Origin: Siphonodentalium dalli
Lineage: Eukaryota > Mollusca > Scaphopoda > Gadilida > Siphonodentaliidae
Length of the DNA stretch: 64,000 nucleotides
Direction: 5' to 3'
Assembly (NCBI GenBank): GCA_032622095.1
Contig: CP136062.1
Location: forward strand, 202,645,959-202,709,958
A program made the translations under genes and the position numbers. Shown piece by piece: positions 21,021-33,439 of the stretch; the stretch's first letter is position 1; each line of letters starts with the position of its first letter. The notes below the pieces were generated by a model. The model did no database searches. It was given only the letters and a program-made list of their open reading frames with translations, and was not told the origin of the DNA.

Positions 21021-22738
21021 ACGCAGCAGGGGCGGTCAGGGCTGTTAGCTTCATTTCGCGGCGAACATTTTCGCCGATGCCGGCATTTTGAGGGTTAATA
21101 GCGACCCTGAGTGTGTTTCCATGACACCCCTGCACTTATATTGGCCTTAAAATCACTCATATAGCCCATATGGGGGGTCCGGGCTGGACCGGGATGGTCC
21201 GGGCTGTCAGCGTCGTTATGGGTAACATAATAGTCGATGGCGGCATTTTGGGGGTTAATTGCCAGGCATTTGTGGGCGACTCGCCCTTGTATCTTCGTGA
21301 GTGTAGTCGAGGGTTGTTCCACAACACATATGTAAGGAGTTATTAGAAGTACGAGGACATTAAGGGGGTCCGGGCTGTGAGTTTATTTATTGGGGGCGCA
21401 ATTTTGTAATTCTGGATGAATCTGGGAAGTTTAGGGGTTAATAAGCGGCACTTCCGTTTGACCTTGACCACTCTTCGTGCGCATTTGGGTTTCATTAACA
21501 CCCTCGCACAGATATGGATAGTAAAATCATACCTGGACGCATCAGGGGCGGTCCGGGCTGTTAGCTCCAATTTGCGGCGAACATTTTCGCCGATGCCGGC
21601 AATTTGAGGGTTAATAGCGACCCTGAGTGTGTTTCCATGACACCCCTGCACTTATATTGGCCTTAAAATCACTCATATAGTCCATATGGGGGGCGGGATT
21701 GACGGGATGGTCCGGGCTGTCAGCGTCGTTATGGGTAAACATAATAGTCGATGGCGGCAATTTGGGGGTTAATTGCCAGGCATTTGTGGGCGACTCGCCC
21801 TTGTATCTTCGTGAGTGTAGTCAAGGGTAGTTCTACAACACATATGTAAGGAGTTATTAGAAGTACGAGGACATTAAGGGGGTCCGGGCTGTGAGTTTGT
21901 TTATTGGGGGCGCAATTTTGTAATTATAGATGAATCTGGGAAGTTTAGGGGTTAATAAACGGCACTTCCGTTTGACCTTGACCACTCTCCGCGCGTATTT
22001 GGGTTTCATTAACACCCTCGCACAGATATGGACACTAAAATCACACCTGGACGCAGCAGGGGCGGTACGGACTGTTAGCTTCATTACGCGGCGAACATTT
22101 TCGCCGATGCCGGCATTTTGAGGGTTAATAGCGACCCTGAGTGTGTTTCCATGACACCCCTGCACTTATATTGGTCTTAAAATCACTCATATAGTCCATA
22201 TGGGGGTCCGGGCTGGATCGGGATGGTCCGGGCTGGTCCGGGCTGTCAGCGTCGTTATGGGTAAACATAATAGTCGATGGCGGCATTTTGGGGGTTAAGT
22301 GCCAGGCATTTGTGGGCGACTCGCCCTTGTATCTTCGTGAGTGTAGTCGAGGGTTGTTCCACAACACATATGTAAGGAGTTATTAGAAGTACGAGGACAT
22401 TAAGGAGGTCCGGGCTGTGAGTTTGTTTATTGGGGCGCAATTTTGTAATTCTGGCTGAATCTGGTAAGTTTAGGGGTTAATAAGCGGCACTTCCGTTTGA
22501 CCTTGACCACTCTCCGTGCGTATTTGGGTTTCATTAACACCCTCGCACAAATATGAATACTAAAATCACACCTGGACGCAGCAGGGGCGGTCCGGGCTGT
22601 TAGCTTCATTTCGTGCCGATGCCGGCATTTTGAGGGTTAATAGCGACCCTGAGTGGGTTTCCATGACACCCCTGCACTTATATTGCCCTTAAAATCACTC
22701 ATATAGTCCATATGGGGGGTCCGGGCTGGTCCGGGCGG
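21021..22738. repeat. Satellite, about 3.4 units of roughly 515 bp
   Basis: Head-to-tail copies are marked by ACGCAKCAGGGGCGG at 21021, 21537, 22051 and 22576, giving offsets of 516, 514 and 525 bp. Units are GC-richer than the surroundings and contain the sub-motifs GGTCCGGGCTG and TTTGAGGGTTAATAGCGACC. Minus-strand frames of about 102 codons recur in each unit but vary at their ends, so I read them as a by-product. The array ends next to repeat RC copy 2. Confidence 0.9.
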
Positions 22739-22751
22739 TGTTTATTCACAC

Positions 22752-23345
22752 CCGTGGTGGCAGGCTTATATATAGACTTTGGACGGTGGTTAAGTATGAG
22801 ACGCAGGGGACGACACCCGGTACATTATAGTCCGAGAGATAGACATGACGAGAGTGGGTGATAAATACTGTGATAAAGTACTTAATCGTGATGGCCTTGG
22901 TATTATATGTGCTATAAAATAATAAATTTCAAAATCAAAGGGACCTAATGGTGTAGATTATTAGATAACTGCTTGCCGGATATATTCACGGAACCCAATT
23001 TATTTGTCAATCAAGTGGGATCACAGTGGCTCAGTTGGTAAGGAGCGTGGCGCATTAGGACAACATAAGTAATGAAACATCTCTGTGTGATTTGGACACA
23101 CCCACATATAATGAATGGACTGTCATTTAAAAGGTGCAAAGTTCCGTGGCGGTTTGAATGCTGAACATTATTCCGGTTTCGGTTTCGGGGATAAAAAATA
23201 AGTTGATATCCGATTAACAAGTCAAAGGCGTTTATAGGAACTTCAATGGCCACAAAAAACTTATTAAACTTATCATATAATTTTTTTAGATTAGTTGGGT
23301 CGGGATTTGTTCAGTATGGACAGTTCTTCTCAGTCATTTCCTGAT
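22752..23345. repeat. Dispersed repeat RC, copy 2
   Basis: It matches 9282-9835 throughout, including the tRNA-like module (GTGGCTCAGTTGGTAAGG and GGCGCATTAGGACAAC near 23027-23065). It is a slightly longer copy with small indels. It begins right after the 515-bp satellite. Confidence 0.7.
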
Positions 23346-23361
23346 GTGGTAAAATAAATAG

Positions 23362-23526
23362 AGAATACCTACGGGTTTTGGTTGAATACCCGGATTATCT
23401 CATGAGTGGGTACAAGGAAATACATAATTTCCACGCGCGGCTGCAAGCTGCGAGTGGAAATTCTATATTTCCTTGTACCCACGGATGAGATAATCCGGGT
23501 ATTCAACCAAAACCCGTAGGTGTTCT
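23362..23526. mobile_element. Fold-back element, 165 bp
   Basis: Outer arms AGAAYACCTACGGGTTTTGG face each other and continue through TTGAATACCCGGATTATCTC, GTGGGTACAAGGAAATA and a GC-rich loop GCGCGGCTGCAAGCTGCG. The arms are almost perfect over about 70 bp. Confidence 0.88.
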
Positions 23527-24049
23527 TTTTATTATATGCGATACGTTATAAACCACCCCAAAAACTGCTAGTTTTGTCCTACAGGTCACTTCAAATTGTT
23601 AGAAATCTTCGACATTTGCATTTTCTTTACATTCCATCAATTGATTTGCCCACCACTGAATGACAAATATCGAGCATATCCGCCATAAGAAATTGTCCCC
23701 ATTGTTTTATTCTGAAATGATGAGAGAAAATTAATGTATACATAATTTAATTATAAGAATATATTAAAACAAATGAGTGACTATGACTATGACTATGATT
23801 ATTTATTCATAACTCATTCATATGATATATACAATTATATACACAGTGTAATATTATAACATTCAATGAGCTATCGGGGACAGCATAACCAAGAAGGTTG
23901 TCTACCTGCCGTCCCCGTTGAAAAGTAATATAACTATACATGTAATAATAATTTTAATTTATCTAGGTTTTGTCTTGTTAACTTTAAACATTGGTATATA
24001 AATGTCTGTTTTTAAATAAATAATAGTATAATTCGTTTGTCGTTCACCG

Positions 24050-25206
24050 TTCACCGATTTATGTAATGATGAAATTTCAAATTTTCATCCAATTTCACAT
24101 CTAAATAAGTTAATGATTGTTCGTGTCTCGTGTTACCAACCTGTGTAATTTCGGTGTTGTTGATCCTAAGTGATAGATTATCGCCCCTATGCGAGTTGTT
24201 CATAGGATGAAAGAGAATATATTTACATTTTGAAGGATTTATTTGTATATAATTTGCACAACACCATTCGAAGAATTTTGCTATTTCGGTATTCATATAC
24301 GCTTTTAAGTCGCGTGTGTTATTACCATATGTATATAGGGTTGTGTCGTCAGCAAATGAAAGTAGCGAGAGGGTGGTTGCATCTTTCATGTCGTTAACGT
24401 AAATTAGAAAAAGAAGAGGTCCTAAAATTAACCCCTGTGGCACTCCACAACTAACATCTAAAGTTTCAGAGAGTGTATTTTTAAAGCATACACATTGTTG
24501 TCTATTAACTAAATAGCTACGAAACCAGTCGTTTGTAAGACCTATAATTCCATAGTGGGATAGTTTAGATAAGAGTATTTCATGATTTATAGAGTCAAAT
24601 GCTTTCGAAAAATCAACGAATAATGCTAATGTTGAATCTCTAGATATTTGGTCATTATTTTGTGCAACTGAACTTAGGAGTTGAATTATTGGATGCTAGG
24701 TTGAGTGTTTGCTACGAATACCATACTGGTGTTCGTACAATATATCATTGTCGTTAAGAAAGTCTCTGAGTCTGATGGCCATTATTTTTTCCATAATTTT
24801 GGAAAATATAGGAAGTATACTTATCGGTCGATAATTATTGAAATTAGAATTATCGCCCTTTTTAAAGACTGGAATAACTTTCGCCAGTTTCATGTCATCT
24901 GGAAATTTCCCCACTTTGAATGAACGATTAATTATGTGGACCAGTGGTTGTGCTACTTCATTAATTGTTACTTTCATAAGTTTGCTGGAAATATTATTTA
25001 AATCAAGAGTATGTTTTGGTTTTATTTTGAATGCTGTTAGGATTACTTCTTGCTCATTTGTAGGGAGAAGTTTAAAAATATGTGGATAATGGCCCGTAAG
25101 ATAATCTACATGTGAGTTTTCAGTATGAGGTATCGAGTTGACTATGTTGTGTCCAACATTAACAAAGAATGAATTGAAATGGGATGCAATCTCTTTTGGG
25201 TCAGAT
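24050..25206 (-). pseudogene. LINE reverse transcriptase domain
   Basis: RT fingers are seen as KLAKVIPVFKKGD and NNYRPISILPIFSKIMEK (24800-24900), then HQYGIRSKHST followed by an in-frame TAG (24696-24698). The palm continues as LFVDFSKAFDSINH, then GVPQGLILGPLLFLIYVND, and the catalytic SFADDTTLY is intact near 24335-24365. After YLDVKLDENLKFHHYINR the frame stops and the usual C-terminal region is missing. Apart from the stop and truncation the domain is well kept, so inactivation looks recent. Confidence 0.85.
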
Positions 25207-26352
25207 TAGTCCAAGTCTTCTCGTACTAAAGCCGGCTAAGATATCGGGATGGAGGTGCCGGTCTTTAGTCCGAGTTCCAGGCCCATGCATTCCTTTGACA
25301 GGACTTAAGCGTTAGTGATCCGCTCAAATAAAACCACAATTATATGAAATAAAATATCACAATTGCTACAATAAACGGATAGTTTCCGCAGAAGACATGC
25401 TATTTTATCTGAAACCCACATCGGTTGTGAATTGAAAGCGGTAATTTAATGTGAAAAGAAACATTTGCCGCAGTGTTTACATATTTTTTAAAGTATGCGA
25501 ACTCAGTTGACCTTGCGAACTGCGTTCGGCATTTTCCGTTGAAAATATTCCGTAGATTTTGGACAACAACGCAAATTACGATGAATTCTCCATTGTAATC
25601 GTAATTATGTGTGTCAATAAATAAAATAATAAATAGATTAATTAAACATTGGAGATATAAATGTAATACACTAAATAAATGAACCTTAAGTTTGAAAAGT
25701 CCCACTAAAACGGAAGAACTATATTTCGAAACTGTGTGATTCGGTTCTCCGATTATTTTATCAACACAGATGTCAAATGCACATCACGCATGGCAAGTCA
25801 GACACAAAAGAGTTCTAATTTGCTCCAATTTTGACAAGTTGCTTGCGAAAATTGTCAACAAAACTACCGTTCTGATCCTCCATTATGTCATTAAGTTTTT
25901 AGTGCGGGAATTGTTCTGAAAGCACATAGATCGGTTTTCGCTATTTTTGTTCGGAAAACCCGCGCTATATATAGAAACGGAAAGTAGAATTAGTAGAACA
26001 AACAGCGGATTATGCCGAACTTATTCGGACCACTTCGGCTTTCGGTTAAAATGTAAACAAACAGAGAAACAAATCGATGTGTGTGGCAATCAACCGGAAT
26101 ATTCTATGTGTAATTTAACATTAAAGTTAGATTATTATACACCATTATGACCATAAGATGTAAGCCTTTCCGATGCATATAGCATCATGTATTGATTTGC
26201 TAGGTAAATCCAGTAAAATACACCACAAATTCCCGCCACAGATCGTGGGCGTAAGTCGTGTCAAAGGATTGGTATACAAGCGGTCTTGGACTAAAGACCA
26301 GCATCGCCATCCCAATATCTTAGCTGGTTTTAGTACAAGAAGACTTGGACTA
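25207..26352. mobile_element. Mutator-like TIR element inside the LINE, 9-bp duplication
   Basis: The ends TAGTCCAAGTCTTCT are inverted, and the arms stay alike for roughly 100 bp (25207-25311 and 26250-26352), passing through GCTAAGATAT, GGTCTTTAGTCC and TCCTTTGACA. Exact 9-bp duplications GGGTCAGAT lie at 25198-25206 and 26353-26361. Long TIRs plus a 9-bp duplication are typical of Mutator-like elements. The 1.15-kb body has no transposase, only a 101-codon minus frame of no known type. The LINE reading frame stops making sense at this boundary and resumes on the far side. Confidence 0.9.
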
Positions 26353-26361
26353 GGGTCAGAT

Positions 26362-27767
26362 ATGCGTTCGCCGTTGCTGATGAATTCGTTTGGTGGTATG
26401 AATGATGATTTATTCTTGCCAATTATACTTCTAAGGATTTTCCAAGTGGCTTTCATGTTGCCCCTGTTTTCATTGAAAATATTCTTATAGTAAAGCGATT
26501 TACTCTTCCTGATGACTCTATTATATATATTGCAGAATGTTTTATATTTTTTTATTTTTAGATCGGTTGGATTTTTTAGTTTTGTTCTATATAGTTTGTT
26601 TTTTGTATGCGAGGACGTTAGGACTCCAGAAGTGATCCAAGGATTTTGTTTTATGAATCTTTTAGGGATGTGAGTATTAGTTACTGGGAAGGCTGTATGG
26701 AATGCATCAGTATACGTTGTAATAAATCTGTTGTATGATTCGTTTGGACACTGGCAATTGTATACATCATCAAACGATGATGTGGTAAGAATTTGTTTGA
26801 ACAAGTTCATATTTTTGTGTGAATAAACTCGCCGATCACGCGTTGAGCTCATAAGTGGCGCCGGTGATTTAGTCCCATGCATGTAGAAACATGCCAAATG
26901 ATCAGAAACATCGGTAATTATTATACCCGATTCGTTATCATTCAAAACGTTATTTGAGAAAATGTTGTCTATTAGAGTAGCTGAGAATTCAGTTATTCTA
27001 GTAGGTCTGGTAATGGATGGTAAAAACCCTTCTGAGAACATTGTATCGACGAATGTTTCAGTTTTGTTATGTGTGCCGAACTTTAATAAATCTATATTGA
27101 AATCACCGAATAAATAGCATTTTTTGTGCTCGTTGTTTACAATACCTAATATGTTTTCAATCGACGATTGGAATACGTCTAAGTCAGCCAAGGGCGCGGT
27201 ATTTGGTCTGTAGACACAACCGATGATGTAAGAATTATTTTTTTCGGGAAATATTTCCAGGAACAGAGATTCAAATTTGTGAGGATTAAAAATTGTGAGA
27301 TCGTCTCTAATTTTATATGGTAAATTGTCATTAACATAAACTGCCACGCCCCCTCTTCCGTCGTCGGTCTCTGTTCTCGTCTTATATAGGAGAGGGTGGT
27401 AACCTTCTAGAGAGAAATCTAGACCATTTTTGTGTATTTTGAATACTTCTGTTAGTCCTATTATATCGAATATGTTCTTTTCTTGTTGAAGTTCACAGAG
27501 AAAGTTATTTAATTTATCCCAGTTAGCACTTAAACTCCGACAATTGAGGTTTAAGATGTTTGGCCATTTATTGTTAGCGTGTTCGTATTTGGTTTTAAAT
27601 TCTGAAGGAGATAGATATTGACAATTATGATCATGAAGATCAAATGGTGAGTCGGGATATATTTCGTCTGGATCATTGGTATGTTTTAGAAGTTCCTCAT
27701 ATATTGTAGAAAAATCCATGGCTGGGTTCTCCTTGACCTCATCAGTGCTTGTTCTATGTGATGCCAT
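26362..27767 (-). pseudogene. LINE AP endonuclease domain (5' half of ORF)
   Basis: This is the start of the LINE ORF. An N-terminal stretch of about 80 residues precedes the endonuclease, which cuts target DNA for priming. Its motifs are all present: NLNCRSL (Asn), GLTEVF (catalytic Glu), GRGGVAVYV, GCVYRPN, GDFNIDLL (Asp/Asn) and SDHLACFY (SDH near the end). A linker rich in Lys and Tyr follows. The frame is open from 27767 to the Mutator-like element. Past the junction residues SDP it reads into transposon sequence and ends at 26145. The endonuclease itself shows no lesion. Confidence 0.88.
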
Positions 27768-27832
27768 TATTATAACATGTCACAATGAAAACATAACTGA
27801 GCGATGAACTAAGTAAGTATACAAACAAATGA

Positions 27833-30800
27833 ATAACAATTAAATAATGAACAAGACTATTCACATTAGCATGTATGATGTGCATGTATACGTTGGCGTA
27901 TGTCATGTTAACCGCTGGCTAATTGTATTCTGTATTTACATTGAAGCCTATTAAGCTCTTTGTATATTCAATTTTATGTTTTCGAAGAAAGATAACTCAA
28001 TTGATCTGATACTAGCGCACAGGCGTGTTAAATACCAGTCCAGACAAAGTCATATCATATGTACCCCACAATTTTATTACGTGACGGGAGGGGTATGCCA
28101 TTCAGATAATGTCAATAATGTTTTCAAATTAAGTGATACTGAATTACTATGTGAATCGTCACAACATATTACATAACGGTCGAGTGGAGTGAGCGCGTAT
28201 ACGGATCAAACCATTTTCCTGGAGGGGCTGTATGTTGCCCTTTAATTTAAATGATAAACAGTCACTGTTAGTATAAAAATAGATTCGATGTCGTCATAGC
28301 CGATCGATAGCGTGTCAAACTCCGTTTATTGTCCCGTGCGCGCTCACTGCAGATTGGTAAGCGTAATCGGTGTGGAGGCAGGTCGTCTCGATTGGATGAT
28401 CATAGTATTACACGTGGATGCATAGTAAACTGGAAAAAAGGTTTGTTTACAAATATTACGTCAATACACAAGCTGTATATAGTACATAACTTGTGAGTTG
28501 ACGTAGTATTTGTGAACAGGAGCGTAGTGCTGAGCGAAACAGAGATTAACTCATGACTTATTGTTCTCCCATATACTCGAATTAATAACGAGCCATGCAC
28601 GCACCGCGTGCATAATATAGCAAACATAATTTTACTATATAAACAAGACAAACAAAACTCAGACCTGCAACCAATTGACAAGAAGAGCTCTTACAACGCC
28701 CACCCGGCCACCACCACAATGCACGTGCATATAATTTCCACCGAATTAACATATTCAATTGATACCTATAGTCATGTGGACTGGTTTGATCTAGCCAAAT
28801 GCCATTTAATATGGTTTTTCAGAATAATGACAAGAATAGACCTCAACTGATAAGGTCTCAGGTTTTCTGAACAAACAATAATTTAGAAAGTTGTATTTCC
28901 TCACAATTCGTATACGTGGTGGTAGTGGTCAGGCCGCTGCAGGGGACCGAATCTTGCGTCTAGACCCATTCACAGTATAAATACCTAATTGTACATATAA
29001 TGTAAAAGGATTCAATGATATTTCAATAGATTTTACAATTACTTATATATGACACATTGCGTTATTTATATAATTTCTTATGGATTAAAATTTCATATAT
29101 AGAAAATGGAACTGTCTGCAAAACAGGGCTCCGTGTAAGGCTGAATTGTATGTCCCACATTAACTCTTATAAGAATAATATAGGTATACATGCATGCAGT
29201 CACAGTTATGGTGTTTGGTCGTGTTTATAATGTTCTATTTGGAATAGCAATACTTTACTCACGGTAATGAATCAATTTCGCGAGACTCCCGAAAAGTTAT
29301 TTGCATTCTCAGAAAGACGCTTATGAATGTACGTCACTGTTTTGGACCATCACACTGTTAACCTAGTTATTTTGGTATGGTGAATCGAGTGTACGGGGAT
29401 CCTTGAGGGGTCCATTTTATTCAGATAATGTTATATTTATGGTCTGATGGTCGGCGTCATGATCCAACACCCACATGTATCCCCTGATAATGTCAACACG
29501 GAAAAATCGTGCTCGAATGTTTGAGCTTTTTTGTTTGACGGTCGGTCGGTACACGTTTGGTTTTACTTCTCCGTCTCAGTGAATGGAAGTTCAGCTTATG
29601 AAAAATGTTTTTCGTCTGGGATTATTACTTGAAATCTAATTCTGGTAAGGGAAAACTATATGTACTAGCGTATATACTACGTGTATACTACGTGTATACA
29701 TGACGTTGTTGTCTTTAGTATATCATAATTTATTTTTGGCGAGAGTTTGTTAGCTAGTTTGATACCGCAGTAGCAAAATGATATAAATAGGGGGCTTAAG
29801 GCTGACGTTTTTGAACGCGGGTGCACAACTTTTCATGTGAATACTTATACATCTTGGATTTTTCTTGTTATTCCACCGAAGTGGTCCATAAATGACGCAT
29901 GCGTGTATACATATAAGTGGTGTGTTATTGTTATTTGTACAAGCTGACAACTGGGCGCTTTAGATCATTGTAGTAAGTTACAAGTATGTATACTTATACA
30001 TATATAGAGATATCCAATTAATATATATCCATATTCCTTTTGTGTGGGGTGAAGAATATGTCATGACAGTTATCCATACATATTTTTATGAATTTTTATG
30101 AAAGGGGGTACATATATATGCATTGTGTTAGCTGTATATGCTATTGAATATATTTTACCATCTACATGTATCTAATTCAATTAACATTACTCCATGTTCA
30201 TATTGAACCATGGTGGGGATATGATGTATTTTTCATAACAATTATAAATTTTACATATGTGGAGATGTTAGCATATATATATATGGATTCTATCTCAGTA
30301 TAACAGAATATTTAGGTATTGTTTCCAATTTACATTTTCCCATATTCATATTCTATATAGGTAGGTATATCCAATTAACATTAACATTTCCCCATGTTCC
30401 TATTCTATATAGGTAGTTAGATTGAAAGGATGGGGATTATTACATGACATAATTATGCATATTTATCATAGATCTTCCGTATGTAGGTAAGTGGATTCAA
30501 TATATGCAAGATGATAGTTTGGCATTCTATTTCCATTGGGTAGTTTGTTAGGTATACAGATGTTGAACATATTCATAACATAACTATTCATATATCTTGA
30601 TAGCAATATAGATTTATTTTTTTTAAAGATTGGTCATTTAGATGGATTCAGTAATTATCAATGACCTACAATATACTTGCATCTAATTTACACTTTATCA
30701 CAAGTTATTGCAGGATATATTCAATATACTCACATTGACATTTATATTATATTTCAGAAGTTATATTCACAACAAAACTGTATTAATATAGTGATAGTAC

Positions 30801-31030
30801 TGAAAAAGAAGTACAATTTAGCATTATTTATAGTTTAGAAATCATAATTATGTGTATATGGGTCATCATCTACAATTAATAAGCTTCCATATGTTTTACA
30901 TTCCATCACAAGATATAGCATTATATTGCACTAATACTCTATTGTGCATATATGTTTACATAATTCTCATCATGTAATAATTTGATGAACATTTAACTAT
31001 TTCACATAGTCTTGTTTGTGACCACATTTA
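27833..31030. other. Long AT-rich intergenic stretch
   Basis: I see no gene in these 3.2 kb. Near 30340-30420 the block CCAATTAACATT / TTCTATATAGGTAG occurs twice in tandem, slightly diverged. TA-rich runs dominate after 29950. No transposon ends were recognised. This is the longest stretch of the window without an identified element. Confidence 0.5.
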
Positions 31031-31035
31031 ATTCT

Positions 31036-31280
31036 TTATATGTCCCCTTCTTCAGTGATCACCTGTACCTTTTCAGTGTTCTTATATTTCACATATATTT
31101 TGCCATTCATTGTCCATGCTTCCCGTAATCTTTCGTGTCTCTTTGCTGTTTTCAGCAAATTGTTGTTTTCGTGTGTTAGATCATCTGCTATAAAGTATCT
31201 GTTTGACTTGTTACCATTTACAATCTTCTTATTCTCTGCAACTAACAACTTTGACCTCCTAGACACAAACTTCACAATGA
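31036..31280 (-). pseudogene. LINE ORF1 fragment, FP-like C-terminal domain
   Basis: About 80 codons read KFVSRRSKLL, then YFIADDLTHENNNLL, KTAKRHERLREAWTMNGKI and YVKYKNTEKVQVI. This order (RNA-binding basic strand, DLT, AWT-NGKI-VK) resembles the C-terminal FP-type domain of ORF1 proteins in invertebrate LINEs. There is no start codon at the domain edge, no coiled coil upstream and no RT nearby, so it is a fragment. Assignment is from remembered family pattern. Confidence 0.5.
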
Positions 31281-31774
31281 CTGAATATTAAGTTAACATT
31301 ATAACAATTAAATAACAGTTTATGAACATTTTAAGTCTTTATTTTGCGAGAAAGCACATGGCTCACAAGCTATCAATCGTCTAATGTGTTTTTATCGGTA
31401 ACAAATCACTTTCGTTTTAAGAATTAAACTTTTTCGTGTTGAAGAAATCATGTTGGATTTTGACTAAATTTGTGATAAATCACAACAAGTAAATAGGTTG
31501 GTTCACTGTTATTATACAATACGCATATGGCGAATGATAGGCCAGCTAAACTAATTCAAACTGATAATATTAAACAGTCAAATAACTCATATTATTGAAA
31601 TTAAAGTTCACGAAAGTCGGAAGTTTTCAAATCGTTTATCTTCTTCCATGATTCTATCAAATTATTTATGAGAACCTTGCTCGCGAGTAGCTTTGTGTAT
31701 TAAATTATTTGTTATCGATAAAATACAACATTTTAAAACAAATAAATTCAATCACTGTCTGAGTCGTAAATCCT
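31281..31774. other. Intergenic, no feature seen
   Basis: AT-rich, with no support for any gene or repeat. Confidence 0.35.
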
Positions 31775-33439
31775 TCAAATTCGCTTATACTGCTTGGCCG
31801 ATACAGGACTTGTGTCCACTTTCATTTCATTCATCATGACTTTCTGGTTCTGTGAACTCTGTAAGTACACATTGATGGGTGCATGGAAAGTGTTCCCAGC
31901 GAAAATTGACGATAACATTCCCGATGAACCACTGTCGATAGGACTCCGATTAGGCACATTCACTGACACAGGTGTAGAAATTGTACGCGGAATAACAATG
32001 ACTGTAGCACTTCGATTATCATCAGGCACATTGACTGGCGTAGAATTTTGGCCTGGAATATCTATCACTGTAGATCTATCTACTTGTTCCGTTTCAGAAA
32101 TGTCATATGCAGTTTCATTCCTGCCTATGCTGTCGGTGGAAGTTGTATGCGATAATAGTGATGATATATGTTTACTTTATACAGGATTTATTTTCGAGTA
32201 GTTCAGCAAAATGTTGACGTTACGGTGTCCGGAAATCTGAATGATTTCATGAGCTGGAACACCTTTGTCATTCAGCGTCTGCACAATATATTTGCGACGG
32301 CTGCAGGTTGTCAAACGTTTATCTGTTGTCAGATTTGCATCGTCGAGCATGTTCTTCGTGATGACATATATGTAGTTTAGGCCCAACATATTTCTTTTGT
32401 ACCAATGTTTCCCCTAACCTCCACCCTTGGTGATTCAGAGCCAAGAAAAGGAGTCAGGATCTTTCGTTTCCCCCGGTCTCTTATCAACAAACAAATTATA
32501 AAGAATGACAGGGTCCTTCATTGGATCAGCGATAGAGTAGACCCTTTATAATGTCACGTGGATTCTCATCTGTTCTAGTTATTGTTTGCCTTTCTTGAGA
32601 ATACACAATATATTCATCACCATCGCCACCCTTGCGAAGTTCGACATTACCCCATCTGGGAGAGTGTGTTTGAATGCCAGTCCTCATTCCAAAATGCAAT
32701 GAACATATCATCCACATTGAATTCATTAGTGATTTCGGTGTAAATGGACCGAGAACTTGAGCTTCATACAGCTTATCCAGATCTTCTGCAGAAATAGGGT
32801 CAGCTGTATTCACTTTGTTACCTTTGCCCATCGCCTTCAGTTGTTTTTGTTTACTTTTGAGTGTTTCTCTGCATGTAGCAAACTGGTGGTCATCGATTAA
32901 TGAAATCGGATATGAATTCAAGCGTAAATACCTGTCCAGTGATGAGATAAACGCTCGCAGCGATGTTGGCTCATATTCCAACCCATCTTTCTTTCTCACG
33001 GACAGCAGAAAATTAGAAATATATCCGCACAGTTTCTCAGGTGGTATGAACTCTGGCTGACGCTGTTCTTTCATGGTGAGGAATAAACTCACATAAAAGT
33101 CTCATGTCATAGTCAGTCTTCCTCTTTATGTTTTTATTGCACTGCTCAGAATTAAATTGGTTAATATCATCATCAGAGAGGTGCTTAAATCGACAACTGG
33201 TCATCACAGTTCCTACTAACAGAGGGTTCTGAACTAGTTTTGGTGCTGATTGTAGCACTGGCAGTAGCAGAAGTGCATGTAGTTGGAATGTCGCTGCAAA
33301 ATGTCAATGTAGGGTGGATATCTAAATTGGCAGTAGCATCTTGGACTTCAAATTCACTATTCCATTCTTCTAAATTTGCTAAAACTTTATCCCAAGTTAC
33401 TTCTTGATCTAATTGCAAATTATCAAATGTAGAGTCCAT
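31775..33439 (-). pseudogene. Crypton-like tyrosine recombinase relic (DUF3504 / KIAA1958 type)
   Basis: In minus-strand order: an acidic N-terminal piece (33439-33185); a piece with DDDINQFNSEQCNKNIKRKT (33210-33100); the core DNA-binding part with FIPPEKLCGYISNFLL and TSLRAFISSLDRYLR (33070-32930); and the catalytic part with GMRTG (Arg I) near 32680. After a frameshift near 32530 come the pieces matching WYKR-LGLN and SGHRNVNILLNYSKI, which hold the second His-Arg motif and the nucleophile Tyr. The usual HSxRK box reads CSRRK, so one catalytic His appears changed. Several frameshifts show it is dead. Cryptons cut and rejoin DNA without TIRs, and I found no boundaries. A Ser/Thr/Pro-rich tail follows at 32068-31775. 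Confidence 0.7.

Larger units (their letters stand above)
23777..27822 (-). mobile_element. Nearly full-length LINE split by a Mutator-like element
   Basis: A non-LTR retrotransposon on the minus strand. From its 5' end it has a short leader, one open frame with an AP-type endonuclease, a reverse transcriptase, a 3' UTR, and a tail of ATAGTC repeats at 23777-23800. The 10-mer AAACAAATGA at 23767-23776 and 27823-27832 is a likely target duplication. Lesions are the TIR element at 25207-26352, an in-frame TAG at 24696-24698, and an internal deletion after residue motif YINR near 24050 that removes the C-terminal part. The motifs suggest the CR1/L2/Jockey group, but I cannot settle the clade. 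Confidence 0.85.

Noticed and set aside
21343-22609. Repeated minus-strand frames of about 102 codons in the 515-bp satellite
   Set aside because: They recur only because the unit recurs. Their ends shift between units and no domain is visible.
26145-26352. C-terminal extension of the LINE endonuclease frame
   Set aside because: These codons lie in the terminal repeat and body of the Mutator-like insertion and are not part of the LINE protein.
32168-32380. Plus-strand open frames opposite the Crypton relic
   Set aside because: The minus strand carries the recognisable recombinase motifs here. The plus frames are shadows.
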